Shown here in pieces: positions 8,001 through 15,874 of a DNA stretch of 64,000 nucleotides. The first letter of the stretch is position 1. Each line of letters begins with the position of its first letter. The notes under the pieces were generated by a model that saw only the letters and a program-made list of their open reading frames with translations, ran no database searches and had not been told where the DNA came from. Source of the DNA: Sphingomonas kyeonggiensis. Lineage in GTDB: Bacteria > Pseudomonadota > Alphaproteobacteria > Sphingomonadales > Sphingomonadaceae. The DNA lies in NCBI RefSeq assembly GCF_014196745.1, contig NZ_JACIEH010000002.1:186383-250382 (forward strand). The letters are read 5' to 3'. The position numbers and the translations under genes are program-made.

Positions 8001-8759
8001 CTACATTCCCATCGCGGCGGGCCCGGCGAGCATCCACAGCGCCATGCCGATCATGAACAAATTTTCGGTCAGCGAGACGAAGCCCAGCGGCACGTTGCTG
8101 CTGCCGCCGACACAGGCGCATTTCAGCGTGCGTCGGTCGACATAGACGGCCTTGAACACCGAGACCGCGCCGATCGTACCGATCGTCAGCCCCAGCGGCG
8201 CCGCGAACCAGGGAAGCGCGCCCGCGGCCATCAGCACGCCGGCCAGCCCCTCGAGGAACGGATAGGCATAGGCATAGGGCACCCAGCGCCGGGCGAGCAG
8301 GTCGTAGCCCAGGAACATCGACGAGAATTTCTCGACGTCCTGCAGCTTGAGCATCGCCAGCACGCACATGCTGAAACTGACGAACCACTCCGCCGCGCGC
8401 ACCGTGAAGGGGGAGCCGCTCACCGCGAAGCTCGCCGCCATCGCCAGCGCGGCGGTCATTCCGAACAGCGCGATCACCGGCCGGTAGCTGGTCGCCCCCG
8501 GCTCGGCCACCTTGCCGCCGAAGAAGCGGGTCAGGTCGTCATTCCCGCCGATCCGCCTGCCGTCGATAAAGGTCTGGGGCGTGGTCTTCACATTGTGCTC
8601 GGCCTTGAACGCGTCGGTCTCCGCCCGCGTCGTCAGCCAGCGGTCGTCCACCGTGTAGCCATGCCGTTCCAGCTGCCATTTGGACTTCAGTCCATAGGGG
8701 CAGACATGATCGGGCATCACCATCCGATAGAGCGTCGCGTGCTTTGCATTCCCTGTCAT
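8001..8759 (-). CDS. glutaredoxin-MauE fusion membrane protein
   Basis: The 252-residue protein starts at ATG 8759, one base from the predicted transcription start. Residues 1-85 form a glutaredoxin-like domain with C20-P-Y-G (the second Cys of CPYC is Gly, so a monothiol type) and the cis-Pro segment TTPQTFIDGRRIGG. Residues about 90-250 form four hydrophobic segments of the MauE/DoxX-like kind. They include a C-A-C pair in LKCACVGGSSNVPLGF, a known signature of MauE-type proteins linked to disulfide chemistry. It faces a MerR regulator and carries a mer-type promoter, so thiol or metal stress control is likely. The exact role is unknown. Confidence 0.85.
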   Translation of the reverse strand: MTGNAKHATLYRMVMPDHVCPYGLKSKWQLERHGYTVDDRWLTTRAETDAFKAEHNVKTTPQTFIDGRRIGGNDDLTRFFGGKVAEPGATSYRPVIALFGMTAALAMAASFAVSGSPFTVRAAEWFVSFSMCVLAMLKLQDVEKFSSMFLGYDLLARRWVPYAYAYPFLEGLAGVLMAAGALPWFAAPLGLTIGTIGAVSVFKAVYVDRRTLKCACVGGSSNVPLGFVSLTENLFMIGMALWMLAGPAAMGM

Positions 8760-8766
8760 GAGCGCC

Positions 8767-8798
8767 CATATAGGGTCCGTACCATGGTACGGAGTCAA
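8767..8798 (-). promoter_or_regulatory. mer-type operator/promoter for the Grx-MauE gene
   Basis: On the minus strand TTGACT (8798-8793) is followed by a perfect 16-bp palindrome CCGTACCATGGTACGG (8792-8777). A -10-like TATATG (8772-8767) follows, giving a 20-base spacer; CTATAT with a 19-base spacer is the alternative. This is the architecture of MerR-activated promoters, and the half-sites CCGTAC/GTACGG are those of the classical mer operator. The predicted start of transcription is next to ATG 8759, so the messenger would be nearly leaderless. Confidence 0.85.
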
Positions 8799-8800
8799 GC

Positions 8801-9190
8801 ATGTCCCTGACGATCGGCAAATTGGCGGAAGCGGGCGGCGTCGGCGTCGAGACGGTCCGCTATTATCAGCGGCGCGGTATGCTGGCCGAGCCCGAGCGCG
8901 GCTATCATGGCGGGGTGCGCCGCTATGACGAAGCCGATGTACGCCGCCTGCGCTTCATCCGCTCCGCCCAGGCCGCAGGCTTCACGCTGGAGCAGATCAG
9001 CGAATTGCTGGAGCTCGACGCGCGCGACGATCGCCCGCGCGCCCGCGCGCTGGCTCGCGAGCAGATCGAAATGCTCGACCGCAAGATCGCCGAACTCACC
9101 GCCGCCCGCGATGCGCTGGGCAAGCTCGCGCATGAATGCGGCAAGGGCGGCAAGGGGCCGTGCCCGATCCTGGCGGCGTTCGAGGCATAA
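8801..9190 (+). CDS. MerR-family transcriptional regulator (Hg/thiol-type)
   Basis: This 129-residue regulator has an N-terminal winged helix-turn-helix (IGKLAEAGGVGVETVRYYQ, residues 5-23), a YHGGVRRYDE wing, and a long dimerisation helix. The C-terminal cysteines are C113 and C121 (H-E-C-x7-C-P-I). MerR proper binds Hg(II) through three cysteines. The one that should precede the dimer helix (Cys82 in MerR) is an Arg or Asp region here, so the site is incomplete for mercury. It probably senses another soft metal or a thiol signal and controls the divergent Grx-MauE gene and itself. Confidence 0.9.
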   Translation: MSLTIGKLAEAGGVGVETVRYYQRRGMLAEPERGYHGGVRRYDEADVRRLRFIRSAQAAGFTLEQISELLELDARDDRPRARALAREQIEMLDRKIAELTAARDALGKLAHECGKGGKGPCPILAAFEA

Positions 9191-9242
9191 ACCTGCCGTT
9201 CATTTCGCCCTCGCCACGATACCGCGAAAGAGGGAGGGGTGC

Positions 9243-10685
9243 ATGCGGGTGCTGCTCGGATTGGTGCTGCTGCTGACGACGCCGGCGATGGCGCAGGACA
9301 GACTTTCTCTAACCCCCGGCACCGAGACCGCCTCGGACGGTAGCACCGTCCGCTACGAGGCCGGCGCGATCGAAGTGCCCGAGAATCGCGCCAGGCCCGA
9401 CAGCCGCAGGATCAAGGTCGGCGTGCTGCGGATCAAGGCGACGAAGGATATCGGCCAGCCGCCGATCTTCCTGCTCGTCGGCGGACCCGGCGTCACCCTG
9501 CTCGACACGCTGGGCGATCCCAGCCCCCTGGCGAAGCGCCGGCTGCGCATGTGGCTCGATCATGCCGAGACCAACGACCTGGTGATCGTCGAGCAGCGCG
9601 GATACACGCTGCGCGGCGACATGCTCGAGCTGCACTATCCCGCGGCACCGCTCGACCAGCCGACGCGGATCGAGGACGATATCGCGGTCACCCGCAAGCT
9701 GGCCGAAGGCGCGGCGGCGGCCAATCCGGGGCATGATCTGACCGGCTACACCATCGCCGAATGTGCCGACGATGTGGATTCGGTGCGCCGCGCCTTCGGC
9801 TATCAGCGCATCAGCCTCACCGCCGCGAGCTTCGGCTCGCAATGGGCCTTTGCCGTACTGAAGCGCCATCCCGGCACGGTGGCGCGCGGGCTGATCTCCC
9901 TGGTCGAGCCGCTCGCCAATGGGTACGACATGCCCGGCCCTGTCTTCGCGGTGATGCAGCGCGTCGCCTTCGAGGCGGAGCAGGATCCCGCGCTCAAGCC
10001 CTTTATCCCGCAGGGCGGGCTGATCGCCGCGGCGCGCACCGTGCGCGATCGCTTCGCCAGGGCGCCGGTGGGCGTCGAGGTGCCGGGCGCCGGCAAGGTC
10101 GTGCTCGGGCTCGGCGATTTCCAGCGTGCCCTGTTCAGCCACGTCACCAATGCGAGTCGCTGGCCGGCCTTTGTGATCGACGCCTATAATGGCCGCTACC
10201 AGGCATGGGCCGCCGAGGAAGCAGAGAGTCGCAAGGCGAGCACCGCCTCGCTGATCGGCCCGCTGATCGACACTGCCACCGGCGTCACCGCCGCGCGCTG
10301 GGCGCAGATCCAGAGCGATCCCGCGCTCGACATGCTCGGCCCGTGGAACTTCGGTGCCTATGCCGCCACCGCCGATATCTGGCCCACCGCCGATCTGGGC
10401 GACGCGTTCCGTCTGCCGGTGCGCGACGAGACGCCGATCCTGTTCGTCCAGGGCGATTGGGATGCCAATACGCCGGTCGAGAACCTCGTCGATGTGCTGC
10501 CCTGGTTCCCCAATGCCCACGCGCTGATCGTCCATCGCGGCCAGCACAATGGCCGGCTGCTGCGCGAGCATCCCGATCTCGACGCGGCGACGATGCGCTT
10601 CCTGCGCGAGGGGACGATGCCGAGCCTGCCGGGCAGGGTCGATGCCGCGCCGGTCAGCTTCGTGCTGCCGGGCTCCACCGACTGA
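9243..10685 (+). CDS. exported alpha/beta hydrolase, S33 (TAP-like) peptidase type
   Basis: The start at ATG 9243 follows GGGAGGGG and gives 480 residues with a Sec signal ending in P-A-M-A-Q. The fold is the proline-iminopeptidase/tripeptidyl-aminopeptidase type. The oxyanion loop is FLLVGGPG, the nucleophile elbow is A-A-S-F-G-S-Q (Ser within A-x-S-x-G), the acid is in LFVQGDWDANTP, and the His is in VHRGQHNG. It probably releases N-terminal residues from peptides in the periplasm, although ester hydrolysis cannot be excluded. The 3' end overlaps the convergent membrane-protein gene by 32 bases. Confidence 0.85.
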   Translation: MRVLLGLVLLLTTPAMAQDRLSLTPGTETASDGSTVRYEAGAIEVPENRARPDSRRIKVGVLRIKATKDIGQPPIFLLVGGPGVTLLDTLGDPSPLAKRRLRMWLDHAETNDLVIVEQRGYTLRGDMLELHYPAAPLDQPTRIEDDIAVTRKLAEGAAAANPGHDLTGYTIAECADDVDSVRRAFGYQRISLTAASFGSQWAFAVLKRHPGTVARGLISLVEPLANGYDMPGPVFAVMQRVAFEAEQDPALKPFIPQGGLIAAARTVRDRFARAPVGVEVPGAGKVVLGLGDFQRALFSHVTNASRWPAFVIDAYNGRYQAWAAEEAESRKASTASLIGPLIDTATGVTAARWAQIQSDPALDMLGPWNFGAYAATADIWPTADLGDAFRLPVRDETPILFVQGDWDANTPVENLVDVLPWFPNAHALIVHRGQHNGRLLREHPDLDAATMRFLREGTMPSLPGRVDAAPVSFVLPGSTD

Positions 10686-11274
10686 ACCAGCGCCCGATCA
10701 GCAGGGCGGCGAGCGGGAAGAGGATCGCATAGCCGATCACCCCGATCATCCGCAGCCCCATCACGCCGGTGAGCGGCCCCAGCCAGCCGAGCAGCGCGAG
10801 CAGGCCGCTGGCGATCAGCAGCCGCCGGATCGTCCGTGCCTCTCCGTCGCCGCGGAACACCGGCGCCATCAGCAGCACCGCGACCGCGAAGAATCCGTCC
10901 CAGGCGAGTATGTCGAGCGCATAGGGCAAGGAGGGCCAGGCGAAGGCGTTCTGCACGCCGAAAGCCAGGATCGACAGGTGCACCACGCTGGTCAGCGCCA
11001 GCGCGGCGGCCATGCAGGGTAGTGCGAGCCGCGTGAGGCGCGGTCCCAGCCTGGTGCCGCGCACCGCCGCGGCCAGGCCGAGCAGGAACGGGACGAGCAG
11101 CAGGATCAGCACTTCCATCGCGCGGAACCAGGGCTGGCCGATCGGTGCGCCCGACACGGGCAGGGCGATCAGCCCGATCGCCATGACCAGCGCATAGAGC
11201 AGGCCCAGCCCGGCGACGCTGTAGCCGGAGATCATGCCCATCAGGCGGAGGAGTCGCGCGGGGGATCGCTGCAT
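10654..11274 (-). CDS. six-segment integral membrane protein of unknown function
   Basis: The 206-residue protein consists almost entirely of six hydrophobic segments joined by short basic loops (for example AAVRGTRLGPRLTR and RGDGEARTIRR). An internal start at MGMISG (residue 12) is possible. No catalytic motif or named family is recognised. It stands alone between a convergent hydrolase and a divergent acetamidase gene. Confidence 0.7.
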   Translation of the reverse strand: MQRSPARLLRLMGMISGYSVAGLGLLYALVMAIGLIALPVSGAPIGQPWFRAMEVLILLLVPFLLGLAAAVRGTRLGPRLTRLALPCMAAALALTSVVHLSILAFGVQNAFAWPSLPYALDILAWDGFFAVAVLLMAPVFRGDGEARTIRRLLIASGLLALLGWLGPLTGVMGLRMIGVIGYAILFPLAALLIGRWFSRWSPAARS

Positions 11275-11399
11275 GGCGCCATCTCACCCGCGCACCACCG
11301 CAAGTGCAAGCCGAACCGTCGCGCAAGGCCATCCGGGTTCATTCGAAGTTCAGCCTTCAAACCATTGCTCTGTCGAAACGAAGTCGCAGGGAGGGCGAT

Positions 11400-12719
11400 A
11401 TGCGGGGTGGTTTCTGGAGTGCGGCGGCGCTGGCGTGCGCGATGCCGATGGCAGCTCAGGCACAGGCGCAGGTCGCGGGGCGCTGGATCGTCACCGTCGA
11501 TTATTTCGGCACGCCGACCTACTGGACGCTCGATCTCAAGCAGGACGGGGCGCAGATCAGCGGCGACCTGACCGGCGACGTGCTGACCGGCACGGTGAAG
11601 GGCAGTGAGGTCCGCTTCCTGGCGAAGGACAAGACCGGCGGCTCGGAGGATGTCACCGCCCGGCTGGTCAAGGGCCGGATCACCGGCGAGATGCTGCTGG
11701 TGGACGGCAGCGCGCCGGCGGGCGGGCCGCACCGCCTGGCCTTCACCGCCGAGCGTCCGCCCCAGCCGAGCGGTGCCGCGCCCCGGCGGCACGAATTCGC
11801 GCCGACACGCTATTACCGCCAATTCTCGCCGTTCAATCCTCCGGCGCTGCACGTGAACCCCGGCGACACGATCCATACGACGACGATCGATGCGGCGGGG
11901 ATCGACTGGCAGGGCGTCCGCCGCGCCGCCCCCGGCAACCCGCAGACCGGGCCTTTCTACATCGACGGGGCGATGCCCGGCGACACGCTCGTTGTCCGCA
12001 TCCGCAAGCTGTCGCTCAACCGGGACACCGCGATCAGCTCCAGCGGCATGACCGAGCGCGGCCAGGACGCGCGCACCGCGGTGCGCATGGCCGGGGCGGG
12101 CAAGCCGGTCACCTGGCGGCTCGATCGCGAGAAGGGCATCGCCACGCCCGACGCGCCGGGCGATGCGCTCAAGGGCTATCAGGTGCCGGTGAAGCCGATG
12201 CTCGGCGGGATCGGTGTGGCGGTGAACCCGCGCGGCGCTGCGCCCGGATCGGGCGATGTCGGCAGCTTTGGTGGCAACATGGACTTCAACGAGATGGGCG
12301 AGGGGACGACCGTCTACTTCCCCGTCTCGGTGCCGGGCGCCCTGCTCTATTTCGGCGATGCGCATGCGCTGCAGGGGGATGGCGAGACCACCGGCGATGC
12401 GCTGGAGACCTCGATGGACGTCGAGGTCGAAGTGGACCTGATCCGCGGCAAGAGCGCCGGCCAGGTCCGCATCGAGACGCCGACGCATCTCGTCGCGATC
12501 GGCATGGACGGCTCGCTCGACGCTTCGTTCCGCACCGCCAGCTCGAGCATGTTCGCCTGGCTGGCGGCGGACTATGGCCTGGCCCCGGCCGACATCGCCC
12601 AGATCTACGGCACCGTCGCCGAATATCGGGTGAGCGCGGTGCCGGGCCGCGCCGCGGGCATGGTCCTCAAGATCCCCAAGGCCCGCCTCGCGACCCTGCC
12701 GGGGGCGAAGAAGCCGTAG
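11400..12719 (+). CDS. exported acetamidase/formamidase family protein
   Basis: The start at ATG 11400 follows AGGGAGGGCG and gives 439 residues with a Sec signal (AMPMAAQAQAQ). Residues about 25-110 look like a small beta-rich extra domain. From about residue 130 the family pattern appears: a Tyr-rich strand before NPGDTI.TTTIDAAG, then GPFYIDGAMPGDTLVVRI, GSFGGNMDFNEMGEGTTVYF, GALLYFGDAHALQGDGE and METPTHLVAIGMD-like text. The family hydrolyses short amides to ammonia and acid. A periplasmic version with an extra N-terminal domain is less usual. Confidence 0.9.
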   Translation: MRGGFWSAAALACAMPMAAQAQAQVAGRWIVTVDYFGTPTYWTLDLKQDGAQISGDLTGDVLTGTVKGSEVRFLAKDKTGGSEDVTARLVKGRITGEMLLVDGSAPAGGPHRLAFTAERPPQPSGAAPRRHEFAPTRYYRQFSPFNPPALHVNPGDTIHTTTIDAAGIDWQGVRRAAPGNPQTGPFYIDGAMPGDTLVVRIRKLSLNRDTAISSSGMTERGQDARTAVRMAGAGKPVTWRLDREKGIATPDAPGDALKGYQVPVKPMLGGIGVAVNPRGAAPGSGDVGSFGGNMDFNEMGEGTTVYFPVSVPGALLYFGDAHALQGDGETTGDALETSMDVEVEVDLIRGKSAGQVRIETPTHLVAIGMDGSLDASFRTASSSMFAWLAADYGLAPADIAQIYGTVAEYRVSAVPGRAAGMVLKIPKARLATLPGAKKP

Positions 12720-12732
12720 CTCCCTTCTTGCG

Positions 12733-12753
12733 CCCCTCCCTTCCAGGGAGGGG
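12733..12753. terminator. hairpin between convergent acetamidase and ychF genes
   Basis: A perfect 9-bp stem CCCCTCCCT (12733-12741) with AGGGAGGGG (12745-12753) has a 3-base loop, in the 41-base gap between two convergent genes. It could terminate both transcripts. No strong T-tract is present on either strand. Confidence 0.5.
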
Positions 12754-12760
12754 AACGGGA

Positions 12761-13858
12761 TCAGCTGTGCAGGAAGTGCATCACATCGCCATCCTTGACG
12801 ATGTATGCCTTGCCTTCCGCGCGCAGCTTGCCGGCCTCGCGGGCCTTGGCCTCGCCGCCCAGCGCGACGAAATCGTCGTACGCGATCGTCTCGGCGCGGA
12901 TGAAGCCCTTCTCGAAGTCGCTGTGGATCACGCCCGCGGCATTCGGCGCGGTGGCGCCTTCGTCGACGGTCCAGGCGCGCGCTTCCTTGGGACCGACGGT
13001 GAAGAAGGTCAGCAGGTGGAGCAGCTTGTAGCCGGCGCGGATCACGCGGGCGAGGCCGGTCTCCTCCAGGCCCAGCTCGCCGAGGAACTCGGCGCGGTCC
13101 TCCACCGGCATCGTCGCGATGTCGGCCTCGATCGCCGCGGAGACGACCACCGCCTCGGCGCCCTCCGCCTTGGCCTTGGCGAATACCTTGGCCGACAGGT
13201 CGTTGCCGTTGGCCGCGTCCTCCTCGTTGACGTTGCACACGTACAGCACCGGCTTGCCGGTGAGCAGCTGCGCCTGCGCGAAGACGCGCTTCTCGTCCTC
13301 GTCCTTCGGCTCGGTCAGCCGGGCGGGCTTGCCGTCGCGCAGCAGGTCGAGCGCCTGGCCGAGCACGCTGGCCGCCACCTTGGATTCCTTGTCGCCCTGC
13401 GCCGCCTTCTTCTGCAGGCTGGGCACGCGCTTCTCGAGGCTCTCCAGGTCGGCGAGCATCAGCTCGGTCTCGACCGTCTCGGCATCGGCGATCGGATCGA
13501 CCTTGTTGTCGACGTGCTGGATGTCGTCATTCTCGAAGCAGCGCAGCACATGGACGATCGCGTCCACTTCGCGGATGTTGCCGAGGAACTGGTTGCCCAG
13601 GCCTTCGCCCTTGCTCGCGCCGCGCACCAGGCCGGCGATGTCGACGAAGCCGAGTTGCGTCTCGATGATCTTCTGCGATCCGGCGATCTCGGCCAGCTTG
13701 GTCAGGCGCGCGTCCGGCACCGCGACGTTGCCGACGTTCGGCTCGATCGTGCAGAACGGATAGTTCGCCGCCTGCGCCGCCGCCGTCTCGGTCAGTGCGT
13801 TGAAGAGCGTGGACTTGCCGACGTTCGGAAGCCCGACGATGCCGCAGCGGAAACCCAT
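12761..13858 (-). CDS. ychF: redox-regulated ATPase/GTP-binding protein YchF
   Basis: YchF is an Obg-family P-loop protein that prefers ATP, binds ribosomes and modulates stress responses. The 365-residue length is typical. It starts [20 protein letters not shown] with the P-loop G-L-P-N-V-G-K-S-T at residues 9-17. Switch and G3 text is [19 protein letters not shown], and the altered G4 is N-x-x-E in [10 protein letters not shown]-terminal TGS domain follows ([16 protein letters not shown] and ADTIAYDD-like). An in-frame ATG 16 codons upstream is less likely because homologues start at MGF. Confidence 0.96.
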   Translation of the reverse strand: MGFRCGIVGLPNVGKSTLFNALTETAAAQAANYPFCTIEPNVGNVAVPDARLTKLAEIAGSQKIIETQLGFVDIAGLVRGASKGEGLGNQFLGNIREVDAIVHVLRCFENDDIQHVDNKVDPIADAETVETELMLADLESLEKRVPSLQKKAAQGDKESKVAASVLGQALDLLRDGKPARLTEPKDEDEKRVFAQAQLLTGKPVLYVCNVNEEDAANGNDLSAKVFAKAKAEGAEAVVVSAAIEADIATMPVEDRAEFLGELGLEETGLARVIRAGYKLLHLLTFFTVGPKEARAWTVDEGATAPNAAGVIHSDFEKGFIRAETIAYDDFVALGGEAKAREAGKLRAEGKAYIVKDGDVMHFLHS

Positions 13859-13982
13859 GTGAAGCCTGTTCCAATGTTCTGGGGAAAGGCGCCCCGATAG
13901 AGCCAAAGCGCCGCTTTTGCCAGCGCGTTGACTTGAGGAGGGTCCGTGGCATGCTTCCCCGATAAAAGAGGGGATGAACCAT

Positions 13983-14558
13983 ATGATCCGTTTCGGTTAT
14001 TTCGCCGCGGCCGGCACTGCGCTCGCGCTCGGCCTGTCGGGGTGCGACAACAGCGCGGCCAACCAGAAGGCGAACGAGGAAGCCGCCGCCCGCGCCGCCG
14101 ATGCCGAAAAGGCCCAGAAGCTCAAGGAAGGCGTCGCGCACAACTTCGACTGTCTCTCGGCGCTGCGCTGGCAGAAGGCCGGGCTCGCCGCGGCGGGCGC
14201 GGGCGACATCAAGACCTACGAGGATTTCTACCGCGAGAAGCTCGAGGCCGCGCTCGGCGACCAGACCCTGCCCGCCGGCGGGGACGGCGGCCCCGCGCTG
14301 TCCAGGGCGACGATCCAGGACTATGCCGACTGGACCTATCCGAAGACGGTCGAGGCAAAGTTCCGCGCCGGCAAGGACGCCAATGGCGACGGCACGCTCT
14401 CGCCGGTCGAGCGCAGCGGCCGCGGGTTCAACACCGTGGCAGGGTGCGTCCAGTTCGTCGCCGAGATGGGCAAGGGCCCGCTGGCCGGCAAGGACAAGGT
14501 CGGCCGCGCCCTCAAGATCGAGACGCTGCGCAAGTCGCTGAAGGACAAGGACGCCTGA
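13983..14558 (+). CDS. lipoprotein of unknown function
   Basis: ATG 13983 has AAGAGGGG at good spacing; ATG 13974, three codons upstream, sits directly on that sequence and is less likely. The 191-residue product has a lipobox L-G-L-S-G-C, so residue 23 or so is lipidated. An Ala/Lys/Glu-rich coiled-coil stretch follows (about residues 28-50), then a globular part with two further cysteines ([10 protein letters not shown] and VAGCVQF). The segment [14 protein letters not shown] resembles an EF-hand calcium loop (D-x-N-x-D-G-x-L-x-x-x-E). No family is recognised. Confidence 0.75.
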   Translation: MIRFGYFAAAGTALALGLSGCDNSAANQKANEEAAARAADAEKAQKLKEGVAHNFDCLSALRWQKAGLAAAGAGDIKTYEDFYREKLEAALGDQTLPAGGDGGPALSRATIQDYADWTYPKTVEAKFRAGKDANGDGTLSPVERSGRGFNTVAGCVQFVAEMGKGPLAGKDKVGRALKIETLRKSLKDKDA

Positions 14559-14775
14559 CCGGAAAATGCCGGGCGGCTTGCGGGTCGGCGTCATCGGCTC
14601 CGTCCCCGCAGGGAAGAAGGCGGAAGTTGCGACACGCGCTTTCGCCTTCTAAGGCCCTCAAAGCGCCGTATTGCGACGGGATTAGCTCGTCGCGCGCGGC
14701 TTGACTGAGGGCCGTTCATCTGGGGTACAGGGGCGGCAGGCCCTTTCGGTGCCCGCGTGTTTTGAGGAGCAGGGA

Positions 14776-15786
14776 ATGATTCGCCGTCACATGTTCATGA
14801 GCGCGCTTGCCGCGACGGTTGCACTGTCGGGCTGCGGTGGCGGCGACAAGTCCACCGCGACGCCGACTCCGACCGCGACGCCTACCCCGACGCCGACCGC
14901 GTCGCCGACCTACACCGCCTTCCCGCTCGCCGCGGCGGCCGAGTTCAACACCTATAGCGCCGCGATCAGCTACACCGGCGATCCCGCCACCAGCGCAGTC
15001 ACCCTCGGCGCCGCCAGCACCGAGACGCTGTCGACCCGCGTGCGCCTCGCCACCGACACCGCGGTCGCCACCGGCACCTATGTGATGCGCGAGAACACCG
15101 AGGAATCGCGCTTCTGCGTACCGACCGGCCAGACCTGCACCTCGACGCTGGTCACGCCGTCGGCCGTGGGCAACCCCGAGTTCGTCTTCCGCACCAACGA
15201 TGCCACCACCGCGGGCAAGTTCAGCCAGGTTGAGTATCTGAACAACGTGGTGAAGGACACGTCTAGCAACGTTCCGGCGCTGGTGCTGAACCGCGTCAGC
15301 TACGCCAGCTGGTGGCGCGGCGATTCGACCGCGGGCCAGAAGCGCCTCGCCTACACCGCCTGGGGCTATTCGACGGTCTATACCGACATGCCGGCCACCG
15401 GCACGGTCAACTACAGCACGCTCACCGTCACCGGCCGTCTGGTGAGCACCGTCGGCACCACCACCGCGATCAACAAGGTCACCGGCACCGTGACCATGGC
15501 GACCAACTTCGCCACCGGCGTGGTCGACATGACGCTGACCCTGTCGACCATCCCGACCGGCGGTGGCGCCCCGGTCGCCTATGGCACCTTCACCGCCCAG
15601 GGCGCGATCCCGGTCGGCCAGAACCAGTGGACCGGCAGCTTCGTCACCGGCAGCCCGCTCTCGGGCACGCTGGCCGGCGGCTTCTTCGGCTCGCAGGCAG
15701 AGCAGGTCGGCACGGTCTTCTCGGCCACCGGCACCTTCGGCGGCGCCCAGCAGCGCCTGATCGGCGTGGTCGTCGGCAAGAAGTAA
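14776..15786 (+). CDS. surface lipoprotein with Thr/Pro repeat linker
   Basis: ATG 14776 follows GAGCAGGGA and gives 336 residues. The signal ends in A-L-S-G-C. The mature protein begins with a low-complexity linker of alternating Thr-Pro and Ala (ATPTPTATPTPTPTASPTY), typical of a stalk holding a domain away from the outer membrane. The rest is Thr/Gly/Ser-rich beta-type sequence that looks like a transferrin-binding-protein-like or lipocalin-like barrel: GTVNYSTLTVTG, a GGFFGSQAEQVG-like end, and a last segment with GTFGGAQQ. A strong terminator follows, suggesting a single highly expressed gene. Function unknown. Confidence 0.8.
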   Translation: MIRRHMFMSALAATVALSGCGGGDKSTATPTPTATPTPTPTASPTYTAFPLAAAAEFNTYSAAISYTGDPATSAVTLGAASTETLSTRVRLATDTAVATGTYVMRENTEESRFCVPTGQTCTSTLVTPSAVGNPEFVFRTNDATTAGKFSQVEYLNNVVKDTSSNVPALVLNRVSYASWWRGDSTAGQKRLAYTAWGYSTVYTDMPATGTVNYSTLTVTGRLVSTVGTTTAINKVTGTVTMATNFATGVVDMTLTLSTIPTGGGAPVAYGTFTAQGAIPVGQNQWTGSFVTGSPLSGTLAGGFFGSQAEQVGTVFSATGTFGGAQQRLIGVVVGKK

Positions 15787-15808
15787 GCCGCGCCACCCAA
15801 CGCAAAGG

Positions 15809-15846
15809 AAAAGGGGCTCCGGTTCGCCGGGGCCCCTTTTCTTTGT
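15809..15846 (+). terminator. strong intrinsic terminator
   Basis: A 14-bp stem (15809-15822, AAAAGGGGCTCCGG, with 15827-15840) has a single G-T wobble, a TTCG tetraloop and a following T-rich run. This is the most convincing rho-independent terminator in the window. It ends the lipoprotein transcript just before the convergent M28 peptidase stop. Confidence 0.9.
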
Positions 15847-15874
15847 CGGTGGTTCGGGGTCGACAGGCTGAGGC

